Source of the DNA: JAKPAM01 sp047601745
Lineage (GTDB): Bacteria > Pseudomonadota > Gammaproteobacteria > Burkholderiales > Burkholderiaceae_E
DNA: 64,000 bases
Reading direction: 5' to 3'
Assembly (NCBI GenBank): GCA_047601745.1
Contig: JASGIS010000001.1
Location: 6,572,001 to 6,636,000, forward strand
In this document: piece after piece, positions 53,044-62,686 of the stretch
Layout: each line of letters starts with the position of its first letter
Numbering within the stretch: the stretch's first letter is position 1
Notes under the pieces: model-generated
The model's input: the letters and a program-made list of their open reading frames with translations, nothing else
Databases searched by the model: none
Told to the model about the DNA's origin: nothing
Position numbers and translations under genes: made by a program

Positions 53044-54167
53044 CTTTCGAAACGCTGGCCACCCACGGCCACGCCCGTACCGGACGGCTCACGCTGAACC
53101 ACGGCATCGTCCGGACGCCGATCTTCATGCCGGTCGGCACGTACGGCGCCGTCAAGGCGATGTCCCCGCGCGAACTCGACGAGGTCGGCGCGCAGATCAT
53201 CCTGGGCAATACGTTCCACCTGTGGCTGCGCCCCGGCCTGGAGACCTTCACGAAGTTCGGCGGCCTGCACGGGTTCAACGGCTGGACGCGGCCGATCCTG
53301 ACCGACTCCGGCGGTTTCCAGGTGTTCAGCCTCGGCGATCTGCGCAAGATCTCGGAGGAAGGCGTGCGCTTCGCGTCGCCGATCAACGGCGACCGGCTGA
53401 TGCTGACGCCGGAGGCCTCGATGCAGATCCAGCGGACGCTGAACTCGGACATCGCGATGATCTTCGACGAGTGCACGCCGTACCGGATCGACGGCCGCCC
53501 GGCGCGGCACGACGAGGCGGCCGCGTCGATGCGGCTGAGCCTGCGCTGGGCCCGGCGCTCGCGCGACGAGTTCGATCGGCTGGAGAATCCGAACGCGCTG
53601 TTCGGCATCGTCCAGGGCGGCATGTACGAAGACCTGCGCGACGAATCGCTGGCGGGCCTGGTCGACGTCGGTTTCGACGGTTTCGCGATCGGCGGCCTGT
53701 CGGTCGGCGAACCCAAGGAAGAGATGCTGCGCGTGCTGCGCCACGTGGCCCCTCGCCTGCCCGCCGACAAGCCGCGCTACCTGATGGGCGTCGGCACGCC
53801 CGAAGACCTGGTCGAAGGCGTCGCGGCCGGCATCGACATGTTCGATTGCGTGATGCCGACGCGCAACGCGCGCAACGGCTGGCTGTTCACGCGCTTCGGC
53901 GACCTGAAGCTGCGCAACGCGCGCTACAAGAACGACCCGCGGCCGATCGATCCGAGCTGCGGCTGCCATGCGTGCCGGAATTTCTCGCTGGCCTACATCC
54001 ATCATCTGCAGAAGGTCAACGAGATCCTCGGCGCGCGGCTGGCGACGATCCACAACCTGCACTACTACCTGAACCTGATGCAAGAAATCCGCGACGCGAT
54101 CGACGAGGGCCGCTTCGACGCGTTCGTCGCGCGATTCCACGCCGACCGGGCGCGCGGCGTCGGCTGA
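53037..54167 (+). CDS. tgt: Tgt, tRNA-guanine transglycosylase
   Basis: A 376-residue enzyme that exchanges guanine 34 for preQ1 in tRNAs with GUN anticodons, the step before QueA. The substrate-binding motif is LTDSGGFQVFSLGDL, GIVQGGMYEDLR follows, and the catalytic Asp is in FDCVMPTRNARNG. The zinc site CGCHACRNFSLAYIHH is near the C-terminus. Length and order are normal. It is translationally coupled to queA. Confidence 0.98.
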   Translation: MLTFETLATHGHARTGRLTLNHGIVRTPIFMPVGTYGAVKAMSPRELDEVGAQIILGNTFHLWLRPGLETFTKFGGLHGFNGWTRPILTDSGGFQVFSLGDLRKISEEGVRFASPINGDRLMLTPEASMQIQRTLNSDIAMIFDECTPYRIDGRPARHDEAAASMRLSLRWARRSRDEFDRLENPNALFGIVQGGMYEDLRDESLAGLVDVGFDGFAIGGLSVGEPKEEMLRVLRHVAPRLPADKPRYLMGVGTPEDLVEGVAAGIDMFDCVMPTRNARNGWLFTRFGDLKLRNARYKNDPRPIDPSCGCHACRNFSLAYIHHLQKVNEILGARLATIHNLHYYLNLMQEIRDAIDEGRFDAFVARFHADRARGVG

Positions 54168-54182
54168 AAAGGAGACCACGAC

Positions 54183-54665
54183 ATGAGCGACACCCCCACC
54201 CCGCGGCAGGACGCGATCCCGCAACTCGGCCAGGGCTTCTACTGGCAGGAGCTGACGGTCGGCCAGAAACTGCGCACGCACCGGCGCACGATCACCGAGG
54301 CCGATCTGGTGAACTTCATCGGCGTGACCGGCATGCTCGAAGCGATGTTCATCGACGCGCTCGACGAATCGGGCGGCATCGGCGGACGGCCGGTGCCGGC
54401 GGCGCTGACCTATACGTTCATCGAGGGGTTTCTGTTGCAGTCGATGATCCAGGGCACCGGCCTGGCGCTGCTGGAGATGACGCAGACGGTGCTCGGACCG
54501 GTGCGCGTCGGCGACACGATCCATGCGATCGTCGAGGTCGCCGGCCTGCGCCCGACGTCCAAGGGTAACCGGGCGGTCGTCGACTCGACGATCGACGTGT
54601 TCAACCAGCGCGGCGAGAAAGTGATGCGCTACACGGCGCGGCGCCTGCTGGCGGGCCGCCCCTGA
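54183..54665 (+). CDS. MaoC-like (R)-hydratase/dehydratase-fold protein
   Basis: A 160-residue hot-dog-fold protein. QGFYWQELTVGQKLRTHRRT, TEADLVNFIGVTGM, PVPAALTYTFIEGFLLQSMI and GPVRVGDTIHAIVEV match the MaoC dehydratase family, which hydrates or dehydrates acyl thioesters. GGAG precedes the ATG by about 9 bp, and it lies 15 bp after tgt. The usual catalytic Asp/His pair is not obvious (the F-I-G-V stretch replaces the common hydrated motif), so activity is uncertain. Confidence 0.75.
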   Translation: MSDTPTPRQDAIPQLGQGFYWQELTVGQKLRTHRRTITEADLVNFIGVTGMLEAMFIDALDESGGIGGRPVPAALTYTFIEGFLLQSMIQGTGLALLEMTQTVLGPVRVGDTIHAIVEVAGLRPTSKGNRAVVDSTIDVFNQRGEKVMRYTARRLLAGRP

Positions 54666-54738
54666 ACGAGGGCCTGTTCACGCAAGGATCGGCCCACGCC
54701 GACCGGCCGGCTCGCGAGGAGGCGGCCGGCCCGAAGCC

Positions 54739-55020
54739 TCACATCGAGAACAGGCGCGAGATCTCGGGACGGCCTTCCATGTGCTCGCCCAGGCGTTTGC
54801 CGATCTGGCGGAAATGGTCGGACTTGCGGTGGAACTCGACCGCGGCTTCGTCCTGGTAGCGCTCGAGGAACGCGAAGGTGTCGGGATCCTCGGTGCGCCA
54901 CAACGCGTATTCGAGGCAGCCCGGTTCGGCGCGCGAGGCGGCCGCCAGTTCGTTGGCGGTGGCTACGAACGCGTCCGCCGAACCCTGCTTGACCTTGATC
55001 TTGGCAACGACTGCGATCAT
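54739..55020 (-). CDS. Antibiotic biosynthesis monooxygenase (ABM)-domain protein
   Basis: A 93-residue dimeric ferredoxin-like protein. IAVVAKIKVKQGSADAFVAT, AAASRAEPGCLEYALWR, DPDTFAFLERYQDEAAVEFH and HFRQIGKRLGEHMEG follow the YgiN/ABM pattern of small quinol monooxygenases or heme-like oxygenases. It is convergent with the MaoC gene. A GC-rich stem near 54703-54729 lies between them and could end both transcripts, although no T-run is present. Confidence 0.88.
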   Translation of the reverse strand: MIAVVAKIKVKQGSADAFVATANELAAASRAEPGCLEYALWRTEDPDTFAFLERYQDEAAVEFHRKSDHFRQIGKRLGEHMEGRPEISRLFSM

Positions 55021-55163
55021 CGATGTCTCCTGTGCGATAGTCGTTTGGGAGCCGACATTCTAATCGAGCGCACCGCGAGCCGATCTGACCGCCCCTCGAC
55101 GCCCGACGCCCGACCTCTCGACTCCTCGGCGCCCGACCTCTCGACTCCTCGGCGCTCGACCGC

Positions 55164-55886
55164 TCAGCCGCCCGGCCCGATCCCTGCCGGCAGCTCGCGG
55201 CGCAGCCGTTCCATCGCGACGTCGCGGATGCCCATCCGCCGCATCGCCTCGATCATCGAATCGAAATACGCGCGGCAGGTGCCCAGGCTGCCCCGGCCCG
55301 TCGCGATCAGGCGCGCGGCCTCGCCGACATCGACCCGCCCCAGGTAGCGCTCGTGCCGGCGATTGGCGACGAAAGTCAGCACGCGCACCGGCCGGCCGTC
55401 GATCGCCGCGGCCAGCCAGCGCGCGTCGTACACGCCGGACAGCATCTCGCGCCGCCAGACGAGCCGCAGCTCGTGTTCGACCTTGGCCGGCGCGATCCGG
55501 AACGCGACGCCGTTGCAGGCGCCGCCGCGATCGAGCGCCAGCATCAGCCCCGGATCGGCGACGCTGCCGCGCCCGAACACCGAGCGCAGGCAGAAGGCTC
55601 GGCGCCAGCCCCGGACCAGCGCGCGGCTCTGTCCGTCGTGGTCGAACGCGGGATTCCACATCAACGAGCCGTAACCGAACAGGTACAGGTCCTGGTGCCG
55701 GTCGTGGCCGGCCAGCGCCTGCGCGAGCGACTCGTCCAGCTCGGCATCGGTGCGCACCCGCGTGCCGGCCGGCACGCCCGCCCGGAAGGCCATCAGCAGC
55801 GAACCGTCGAGCAGCCGCTCGCGGTTGATCTGCAGCAGCGCCCCGTCGGCCGGTGACCCGGCCGCGGGCTCTCCGTTCCCGCTCAT
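55164..55886 (-). CDS. chaC: ChaC-type gamma-glutamylcyclotransferase
   Basis: A 240-residue enzyme that cleaves glutathione to 5-oxoproline and Cys-Gly. The substrate loop YLFGYGSLMWNPAF is at about residues 67-80. CNGVAFRI, VWRREMLSGVYDARWL and YLGRVDVGEAARLIATGRGS follow the family. It is downstream of the binding-protein gene on the same strand, 19 bp away, and may share its transcript. Confidence 0.92.
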   Translation of the reverse strand: MSGNGEPAAGSPADGALLQINRERLLDGSLLMAFRAGVPAGTRVRTDAELDESLAQALAGHDRHQDLYLFGYGSLMWNPAFDHDGQSRALVRGWRRAFCLRSVFGRGSVADPGLMLALDRGGACNGVAFRIAPAKVEHELRLVWRREMLSGVYDARWLAAAIDGRPVRVLTFVANRRHERYLGRVDVGEAARLIATGRGSLGTCRAYFDSMIEAMRRMGIRDVAMERLRRELPAGIGPGG

Positions 55887-55905
55887 CGCGTCCCCGGCGA
55901 CCTCG

Positions 55906-57123
55906 TCATTTGACCGTCATCACGTCGCCGAACAGCGCCCAGCTCTTGCCGTCGAACTTGACCAGTTGCATCGACTGGAACGGCGCGTAGTCGGTCGGCG
56001 ACGTGTTGATCAGCACGCCCGGCAGCGCCATCGGCAATTGCAGATCCTTGATGTTGGCCGCCTGCCGCATCACGTTCTCGCGCGTCAGATCGTCGCCGCA
56101 CTGCTTGAGCACGTGGACGATCGACATCGCCAGGTTGTAGCCGTAGACGTTGCCGTTGTCCGCCACGTCGCCGTCCGGATAGTACTTCTTCATGAACGCG
56201 AGCCAGTCCTTATAGCCCTGATCGTTCTCCCACTGCTTGTCGGTCGCGTCCTTCAGGTAGTTCATCGAGATGATGCCGATCGATTTCTCGATCCCGGCCG
56301 GTGCCAGCACCGAACCGACCGACGCCGACACGTTGTTCAGGAACTGCAGCGGCTTCCAGCCGATGTCGTACGCCTTGCGGATCGCCATCGCCGCGAACTT
56401 GGGCGTCGTGATGTTCATGAACACGTCGGCGCCCGACGACTTGAGCGCGACGATCTGCGAATCGACGGTCGGATCGGTCACCTCATACGAGACTTCCGAC
56501 ACGATCAGCTTGCGGCCGGCCTCGCCCAGGCCGTCCTTGAAGCCGTGCAGGTAGTCCTTGCCGTAGTCGTCGTTCTGATAAATGATGCCGATCTTCGCAT
56601 CGGGCTTGTTCTTCAGGATGTATTGCGCGTAGACCTTGCCTTCGCTCTGGTAGTTGGGCTGCCAGCCCATCGTCCACGGGAAGTGCTTCGGGTCGTTCCA
56701 CTTGGACGCGCCCGTCGCGAGGAACAGGTGCGGCACCTTCTTCGCGTTCATGTACTTGTGGATCGCCGTGTTGGACGGCGTTCCCAGCGGATTGAGCACG
56801 AACAGCACCTCGTCCTGCTCGACCAGGCGCCGCACCTGCTCGACCGCCTTCGGCGGCGAATAACCGTCGTCCAGCGTGATGAACTCGATCTTGCGGCCAT
56901 TGATGCCGCCCTGATCGTTGATCATCCGGTAATAAGCGGCCTGCGCCTTGCCGATCGTGCCGTACGCCGACGCGGGGCCGCTGTACGGCATGATGTTGCC
57001 GATCTTGATCTCGGTATCCGACGCGCCCGGGTCGTACTTCTTCTGAGCGATCGCCGCCATCGGCAGCGTCAACGCGAGCGCCACACCGGCCGCCTTCATC
57101 CATCCCGTCATGCCCAGTCCCAT
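55906..57123 (-). CDS. Branched-chain amino-acid-type ABC binding protein, copy 2
   Basis: A 405-residue periplasmic receptor (peripla_BP_6). The signal peptide runs to about AIAQKK. The mature part has TEIKIGNIMPYSGPASAYGT, FITLDDGYSPPKAVEQVRRL, PHLFLATGASKWNDP and GIIYQNDDYGKDYLHGFKDG. ATG 57123 is chosen because AAGGAGAT ends 6 bp upstream; ATG 57138 would place that signal inside the gene. It is nearly the same length as copy 1, with long identical stretches, so the pair arose by tandem duplication. A short GC hairpin (57160-57185) separates them. Confidence 0.94.
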   Translation of the reverse strand: MGLGMTGWMKAAGVALALTLPMAAIAQKKYDPGASDTEIKIGNIMPYSGPASAYGTIGKAQAAYYRMINDQGGINGRKIEFITLDDGYSPPKAVEQVRRLVEQDEVLFVLNPLGTPSNTAIHKYMNAKKVPHLFLATGASKWNDPKHFPWTMGWQPNYQSEGKVYAQYILKNKPDAKIGIIYQNDDYGKDYLHGFKDGLGEAGRKLIVSEVSYEVTDPTVDSQIVALKSSGADVFMNITTPKFAAMAIRKAYDIGWKPLQFLNNVSASVGSVLAPAGIEKSIGIISMNYLKDATDKQWENDQGYKDWLAFMKKYYPDGDVADNGNVYGYNLAMSIVHVLKQCGDDLTRENVMRQAANIKDLQLPMALPGVLINTSPTDYAPFQSMQLVKFDGKSWALFGDVMTVK

Positions 57124-57209
57124 GTTGATCTCCTTCATGCCACCACCACACTCCACCCGCCACCGGCATCCTCGCCGGCCGGTGGGCTCACCTCGATCGA
57201 ACGTACCGC

Positions 57210-58427
57210 TCACTTGTCCGACATCACCTCGCCGAACAGCTCCCAGCCCTTGCCGTTGAACTTGACCAGTTGCATCGACTGGAACGGCGCGTAGTCGGTC
57301 GGCGACGTATCGACCAGTACGCCCGGCAGCGCCATCGGCAGTTGCAGCGCCTTGAGGCTGGCCGCCTGCTTCATCACGTTCTCGCGCGTCAGATCATCGC
57401 CGCACTGCTTGAGCACCTGCACCATCGTCTGCGCGACGCCGTAGCCGAACACGACGAAACTGTCGCCCAGATCGGCGTCCGGATAGTATTTCTTGACGAA
57501 GGCCAGCCAGTCCTTGAAGCCCGGGTCGTTCTCCCACTGCTTGTCGTTCGGGTCCTTCAGGTAGTTCATCGAGATGATGCCGGTCGCCTTGTCCAGCCCG
57601 GCCGGCACCATCACCGCACCGACCGACGACGACACGTTGTTCAGATAGTGCACCGGCCTCCAGCCGATGTCGTGCACCTTGCGGATCGCCTGCGCCGCGA
57701 ACTTCGGCGTCGTGATGTTCATGAACACGTCGGCGCCCGACGACTTCAGCGAAACGATCTGCGAATCGATCGTCGGGTCGGTCACCTCATACGAGACTTC
57801 CGACACGATCTGCTTGCGGCCGGCCTCGCCCAGGCCTTCCTTGAAGCCATTCAGGTAGTCCTTGCCGTAGTCGTCGTTCTGGTAAAGGATGCCGATCTTC
57901 GCGTCCGGCTTGGTCTTGAGCACGTGCCGCGCGTAGACCGCACCCTCGCTGTGGTAGTTCGGCTGCCAGCCCATCGACCACGGGAAGCGCTTCGGGTCGT
58001 TCCACTTGGACGCCCCCGTCGCCAGGAACAGGTGCGGCACCTTCTTGCTGTTCATGTACTTGTGGATCGCGGTGTTCGGCGCCGTTCCCAGCGGCGACAC
58101 GATCGCCAGCACGTTCTCCTGCTCGACCAGCCGCCGGGTCTGCTCGACGGTCTTCGGCGGCGAGTAGCCGTCGTCCAGCGTGATGAAGTTGATCTTGCGG
58201 CCGTTGATGCCGCCCTGGTCATTGATGAACTTGAAGTAGGCGTCCAGCGTCTTGCCGATCGAACCGTAGGCCGAGGCGGGCCCGCTGTAAGCCATGATGT
58301 TGCCGATCTTGATCTCGGTGTCGGAGGCGCCCGGGCCGTACTTCTTCTGCGCGAAGGCCGACGTCGACAACATCAGACCCAGGCTGACGGCCGCGACCGC
58401 CAGTTTCGGGACGAACGATTTCAGCAT
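57210..58427 (-). CDS. Branched-chain amino-acid-type ABC binding protein, copy 1
   Basis: A 405-residue periplasmic receptor for the livGFHM-type importer encoded just upstream. The signal peptide is LKSFVPKLAVAAVSLGLMLS, cleaved near AFAQKK. Shared stretches with copy 2 include GASDTEIKIGNIM, TLDDGYSPPK, HLFLATGASKWNDP and YQNDDYGKDYL. Differences cluster in the ligand-facing loops and the C-terminal lobe, so the two may bind different solutes. A perfect 11-bp hairpin lies between livM and this gene. Confidence 0.94.
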   Translation of the reverse strand: MLKSFVPKLAVAAVSLGLMLSTSAFAQKKYGPGASDTEIKIGNIMAYSGPASAYGSIGKTLDAYFKFINDQGGINGRKINFITLDDGYSPPKTVEQTRRLVEQENVLAIVSPLGTAPNTAIHKYMNSKKVPHLFLATGASKWNDPKRFPWSMGWQPNYHSEGAVYARHVLKTKPDAKIGILYQNDDYGKDYLNGFKEGLGEAGRKQIVSEVSYEVTDPTIDSQIVSLKSSGADVFMNITTPKFAAQAIRKVHDIGWRPVHYLNNVSSSVGAVMVPAGLDKATGIISMNYLKDPNDKQWENDPGFKDWLAFVKKYYPDADLGDSFVVFGYGVAQTMVQVLKQCGDDLTRENVMKQAASLKALQLPMALPGVLVDTSPTDYAPFQSMQLVKFNGKGWELFGEVMSDK

Positions 58428-58535
58428 CCTATCTCCCCATGCGTCGCGCGGCGCGCGGACGCTCGAAAGGTGGGTTGAGGCGGGTGCGCGCGTGCCGAGG
58501 CCGAGCCGGCGCCGGCCCTCTCGCGCGCAAGGAAA

Positions 58536-58563
58536 CGGCCGGCATGCGCGAACATGCCGGCCG
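58536..58563 (-). terminator. Strong hairpin between livM and the binding-protein genes
   Basis: CGGCCGGCATG (58536-58546) and CATGCCGGCCG (58553-58563) form a perfect 11-bp stem with a 6-nt loop. No T-run follows on the minus strand. It may act as a partial terminator or mRNA-stabilising element that lets the binding proteins be expressed at a different level from the membrane genes. It could also be an intergenic repeat. Confidence 0.5.
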
Positions 58564-58582
58564 GTGAGAACGGCACCCGTGC

Positions 58583-59617
58583 TCAGCGGTGCGCGACGAC
58601 TTGCGGCTTGCGCCGGGCCTGCAGGCTGCGCAGGCCGCCGGCGACGCCGCTGGGCAGTATGAACATGAACAGGATCAGGAACAGGCCGTAGATCGCCCAC
58701 GGCGCGGCCTTCGAGATCTGGTCGGCGATGTTCGGGATGAACTGGATGAAGATCGCGCCGAAGATGGCCCCGGACAGCGAAGCCAGACCGCCGACGACGA
58801 TCCCGACGACGAAGGTGATCGACAGGAACACCGTGAAGCTGTCGGGCGCGACGAACTGCACGGCGATCGCGCCCAGCGCGCCGGCCACGCCGGTGTACAG
58901 CGCCGACACACCGAAGGTCAGCGACTTGTACATCTTGTTGTTGACGCCCATCGTCTCGGCCGCCATCGGATGATCGCGGATCGCCACCAGCGCCCGTCCG
59001 ATCCGTCCCTTCAGCAGGTTGCGGCCGGCGACGAACATGATCACCGTGATGACCAGCGTGAAGAAGTACAGCCACTGGTCCTGCGTCAACGGCAGACCGA
59101 ACGGCGCGTCGGGCTTCATGATGACGATGCCCTGCACGCCGCCGGTCCATTCCTCGATGCCCTTGAACTTCAGCAACTGCGGCAACGCCACGCCCAGCGC
59201 GAACGTGGCCAGCGCCAGGTACAAGCCCTCGAGCTTGAGCGCCGGCAGGCCGAACAGGAAGCCGACCACCAGGCATATGAAGCCGGCGATCGGCACCGTC
59301 ACCCAGTACGGCACGTTGAACTGATCCATCAGGATCGCTGCCGTATAGGCGCCGATCGCGTAGAACGCGCCGTGCCCGAGCGAGATCTGGCCGTTGTAGC
59401 CGGTCAGCATGTTCAGCCCCAGCAGCGCGATCGCGTACACGAGCACCAGCGTGCACTGGAACACACGATAGTTGCTGAACACGAAAGGCAGCACGCACAG
59501 CACCACGGCCAGCACGATCAGCCCCGGGATCTGCCACTTGGGCCGGGCGGCGGCGGCCGGTAGCGCCACCGTACTCTTGAAGCTGTCGTCCACCGCGGCC
59601 GACGTCGTCGTATTCAT
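58583..59617 (-). CDS. livM: LivM-type ABC permease
   Basis: A 344-residue inner-membrane permease. ALLGLNMLTGYNGQISLGHG, AFYAIGAYTAAIL, LRL-type LKLEGLYLALATFALG, and the coupling loop RALVAIRDHPMAAETMGVNN are typical of LivM. GGAG sits 9 bp before ATG 59617; a GTG at 59647 overlapping the livH stop is possible. It pairs with LivH to form the channel. Confidence 0.95.
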   Translation of the reverse strand: MNTTTSAAVDDSFKSTVALPAAAARPKWQIPGLIVLAVVLCVLPFVFSNYRVFQCTLVLVYAIALLGLNMLTGYNGQISLGHGAFYAIGAYTAAILMDQFNVPYWVTVPIAGFICLVVGFLFGLPALKLEGLYLALATFALGVALPQLLKFKGIEEWTGGVQGIVIMKPDAPFGLPLTQDQWLYFFTLVITVIMFVAGRNLLKGRIGRALVAIRDHPMAAETMGVNNKMYKSLTFGVSALYTGVAGALGAIAVQFVAPDSFTVFLSITFVVGIVVGGLASLSGAIFGAIFIQFIPNIADQISKAAPWAIYGLFLILFMFILPSGVAGGLRSLQARRKPQVVAHR

Positions 59618-59639
59618 GGATGAAGTCTCCAAATCGTGG

Positions 59640-60512
59640 TCAGACACGGGTGACGTGGACCTTGCCGAACAAGCCCGACGGCTTGACGATCAGCACGCCG
59701 ACGATCAGCACCAGCGCGACCGACAGCTTCAGCTCGTTGCCGATCACGTAGGCACCGAGCAGGTTCTCCAGCACGCCGACGATGAATCCGCCGACCACCG
59801 CGCCGGCCGGATTCTCGATGCCGCCGATCAGGGCCGCGGCGAACGCGTACAGCAGGATGCCGGCCATCATGTTCGGATCCAGGTAGACGACCGGCGCGAC
59901 CATCATGCCGGCGATCGCGCCGATCGCGGCGGCCAGCCCCCAGCCCAGCGCCAGCATCCAGCCGACGCGCACGCCGACCAGGCGGCTGGACACGGGGTTC
60001 TGCGCAGCCGCGCGCATCGCCAGCCCCAGCGGCGTGAAGCGGAAGAACGCCGCCAGCAACGCCAGCACGACGAGCGTGACCAGGATCGCACCGACCTCGT
60101 GCGGCGACATGTACGAGTTGCCGAGGAACGAGTTCTCGGGGAACGGGCTCGGGAACGGCTTGATCGTGTACGAATAGATCCAGCCGGCCACGCTGTTCAT
60201 GATGACCAGCAGGCCGATGAACACGACGACCGCCGACAGCTCCGACGAGCCGCGGATCGGCCGCACGACGACGCGCTCGATCGCGGCGCCGATGATGAAC
60301 GACAGCACGATCGTCCCGAAGAACGCGACCCAGTACGGCATGCCGGCCTGGATCATCGTCCACGCCAGGTAGGTCGAGAACATCGCCATCTCGCCCTGCG
60401 CGAAATTGATCAGGTGCGTGGCCTGATAGATCATCACCAGCGCGAGGGCCACGCTGGCGTAGATGCCGCCGGTGGCCAGGCCGGCGAATACCTGATGCAA
60501 GAATCCATCCAC
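59640..60512 (-). CDS. livH: LivH-type ABC permease
   Basis: A 290-residue permease. VDGFLHQVFAGLATGGIYAS is followed by VALALVMIYQATHLINFAQGE and MAMFSTYLAW. The coupling loop is GLAMRAAAQNPVSSRLVGVR and the end has VLIVGVLIVKPSGLFGK, all typical of LivH. The start is GTG 60512 behind GGGAGG, 2 bp after the livF stop, so translation is tightly linked. Confidence 0.95.
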   Translation of the reverse strand: MDGFLHQVFAGLATGGIYASVALALVMIYQATHLINFAQGEMAMFSTYLAWTMIQAGMPYWVAFFGTIVLSFIIGAAIERVVVRPIRGSSELSAVVVFIGLLVIMNSVAGWIYSYTIKPFPSPFPENSFLGNSYMSPHEVGAILVTLVVLALLAAFFRFTPLGLAMRAAAQNPVSSRLVGVRVGWMLALGWGLAAAIGAIAGMMVAPVVYLDPNMMAGILLYAFAAALIGGIENPAGAVVGGFIVGVLENLLGAYVIGNELKLSVALVLIVGVLIVKPSGLFGKVHVTRV

Positions 60513-60514
60513 GT

Positions 60515-61224
<710 letters not shown>

Positions 61225-61228
<4 letters not shown>

Positions 61229-62037
61229 TGGGCGGGGGCTCCGAGATAAGCTTGGATGACGTCGGGGTGCTCGCGCACGTGATCCGGCGTGCCTTCGGCG
61301 ATCTTGCGGCCGAAGTTCAGCGCGACGACCTTGTCCGACACCCCCATGACGAGGCTCATGTGGTGCTCGACCAGCAGCACGGTGACGCCGAGCTTGTCGC
61401 GCACCGAGCGGATCAGATCGCCGAGCGCCGACACCTCTTCGTGGTTCAGACCCGCGGCCGGCTCGTCGAGCAGCAGCAGCTTGGGCTTGGCGGCCATCGC
61501 CCGCGCGAACTCGACGCGCTTCTGCGTACCGAACGGCAGCGCGGCGACCGGGATCTCGGCGACCGGATGCAGATCGAGCATCGACAGCAATTCGTTGGCC
61601 TGCGCCTCGGTCTCCTGCTCTTCGCGAACGACGGCGCGCGTGTGCAGCGCATTGGCCAGGAAACCGCAGCGCGTGCGGCAGTGACGGCCGACCATGACGT
61701 TCTGACGAACCGTCATCGTCTTGAACAGCGCCAGGTTCTGGAACGTGCGGCCGATGCCCAGCGCCGCCATCTCGTTGCGCGGCAGCTTGGTCAGTTCGGT
61801 CCCCTCGAACGTGATGCGTCCCTCGTTGCAGTTGTACAGCCGCGAAAGGCAGTTGAACAGCGTCGTCTTGCCCGCCCCATTGGGCCCGATCAATCCGCAC
61901 ACCTGGCCGTCGTCGATCTCGAACGACACCGAATCGAGCGCGACGATGCCGCCGAAACGCACGGTCACCTTCTCGACGCCCAACAACTGCTTGCCGGCAC
62001 GGGACGGCGCCGTGCCGTGCCTGGTCTCCTCGCCCAT
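61225..62037 (-). CDS. livG: LivG-type ABC ATPase
   Basis: A 270-residue ATPase. Walker A is GLIGPNGAGKTTLFNCLSRL, then GIGRTFQNLALFKTMTVRQN, LPFGTQKRVEFARAMAAKP (degenerate signature as usual for LivG) and LLLLDEPAAGLNHEE. The end has IAEGTPDHVREHPDVIQAYL. I chose ATG 62037 behind GAGGT; an upstream ATG at 62094 would add 19 residues. It is the first gene of the importer operon livG-F-H-M-BP1-BP2, divergent from yajC. Confidence 0.95.
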
Positions 62038-62181
62038 CGGTCGCACCTCAGGTCTCTCTTTGTGATTGGCAACGATTCTTGTTGTGCAGTGCAACCCCTG
62101 TCAATACCGGGACTACCCTGCAAGCGGGGGATGCCGAACAATGCAAGCTATACTAGCGAGCTTGTCCACTGGAGGAATTTC

Positions 62182-62517
62182 GTGTTGATTTCAGAGGCTT
62201 ACGCCCAGTCCGCCGGGGCATCCGCGCAGGGCCAGCTCGTGCAGTTCCTGCCGATCATCCTGATGTTCGTCGTGCTGTACTTCCTGATGATCCGGCCGCA
62301 GATGAAGCGGGCCAAGGAAACGCGCGCGATGATCGAGGCGCTCAAGAAGGGCGACGAGGTCGTCACCAGCGGCGGTATCGTCGGCAGGATCACCAAGGTC
62401 AGCGAAGGCTACATCACGCTCGAAGTCGCTCGTCAGGGCGGCGACGCGGTCGAGATGACGTTCCAGCGCGCGGCCGTGCAGACGCTGCTGCCCAACGGCA
62501 CGATCAAGTCGATCTGA
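62182..62517 (+). CDS. yajC: YajC, Sec translocon accessory subunit
   Basis: A 111-residue membrane protein. A short N-terminus with AYAQSAGASAQG is followed by the single helix VQFLPIILMFVVLYFLMIRPQ and the family phrase KKGDEVVTSGGIVGRITKV. The start is GTG 62182, 6 bp after GGAGG at 62171-62175. A TATACT box at 62149-62154 is a likely -10 element. YajC associates with SecDF, and secD follows 169 bp downstream; that gap holds only GC-rich stems. Confidence 0.95.
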   Translation: MLISEAYAQSAGASAQGQLVQFLPIILMFVVLYFLMIRPQMKRAKETRAMIEALKKGDEVVTSGGIVGRITKVSEGYITLEVARQGGDAVEMTFQRAAVQTLLPNGTIKSI

Positions 62518-62686
62518 ACGACCCGCGCGGGCGCCGGCCCCCGGCCGGGGTCGCACCGGCCGGCCGCCGCGCCGGCTCTACGGCTTCCCGCCGTTGCGGC
62601 CCGTTCGCCGTCATGCGCGCCCTCGGGCGCCCGTCCCCTTCCGGCAGCGATCCGCCGCCCTCCACCGCTCCGTCCCGGTTGACACG

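Noticed and set aside
54703..54729. CCGGCC/GGCCGG stem as a bidirectional terminator between the MaoC and ABM genes
   Set aside because: The stem is short and self-complementary in several registers, with no T-run on either side, so I did not list it as a terminator.
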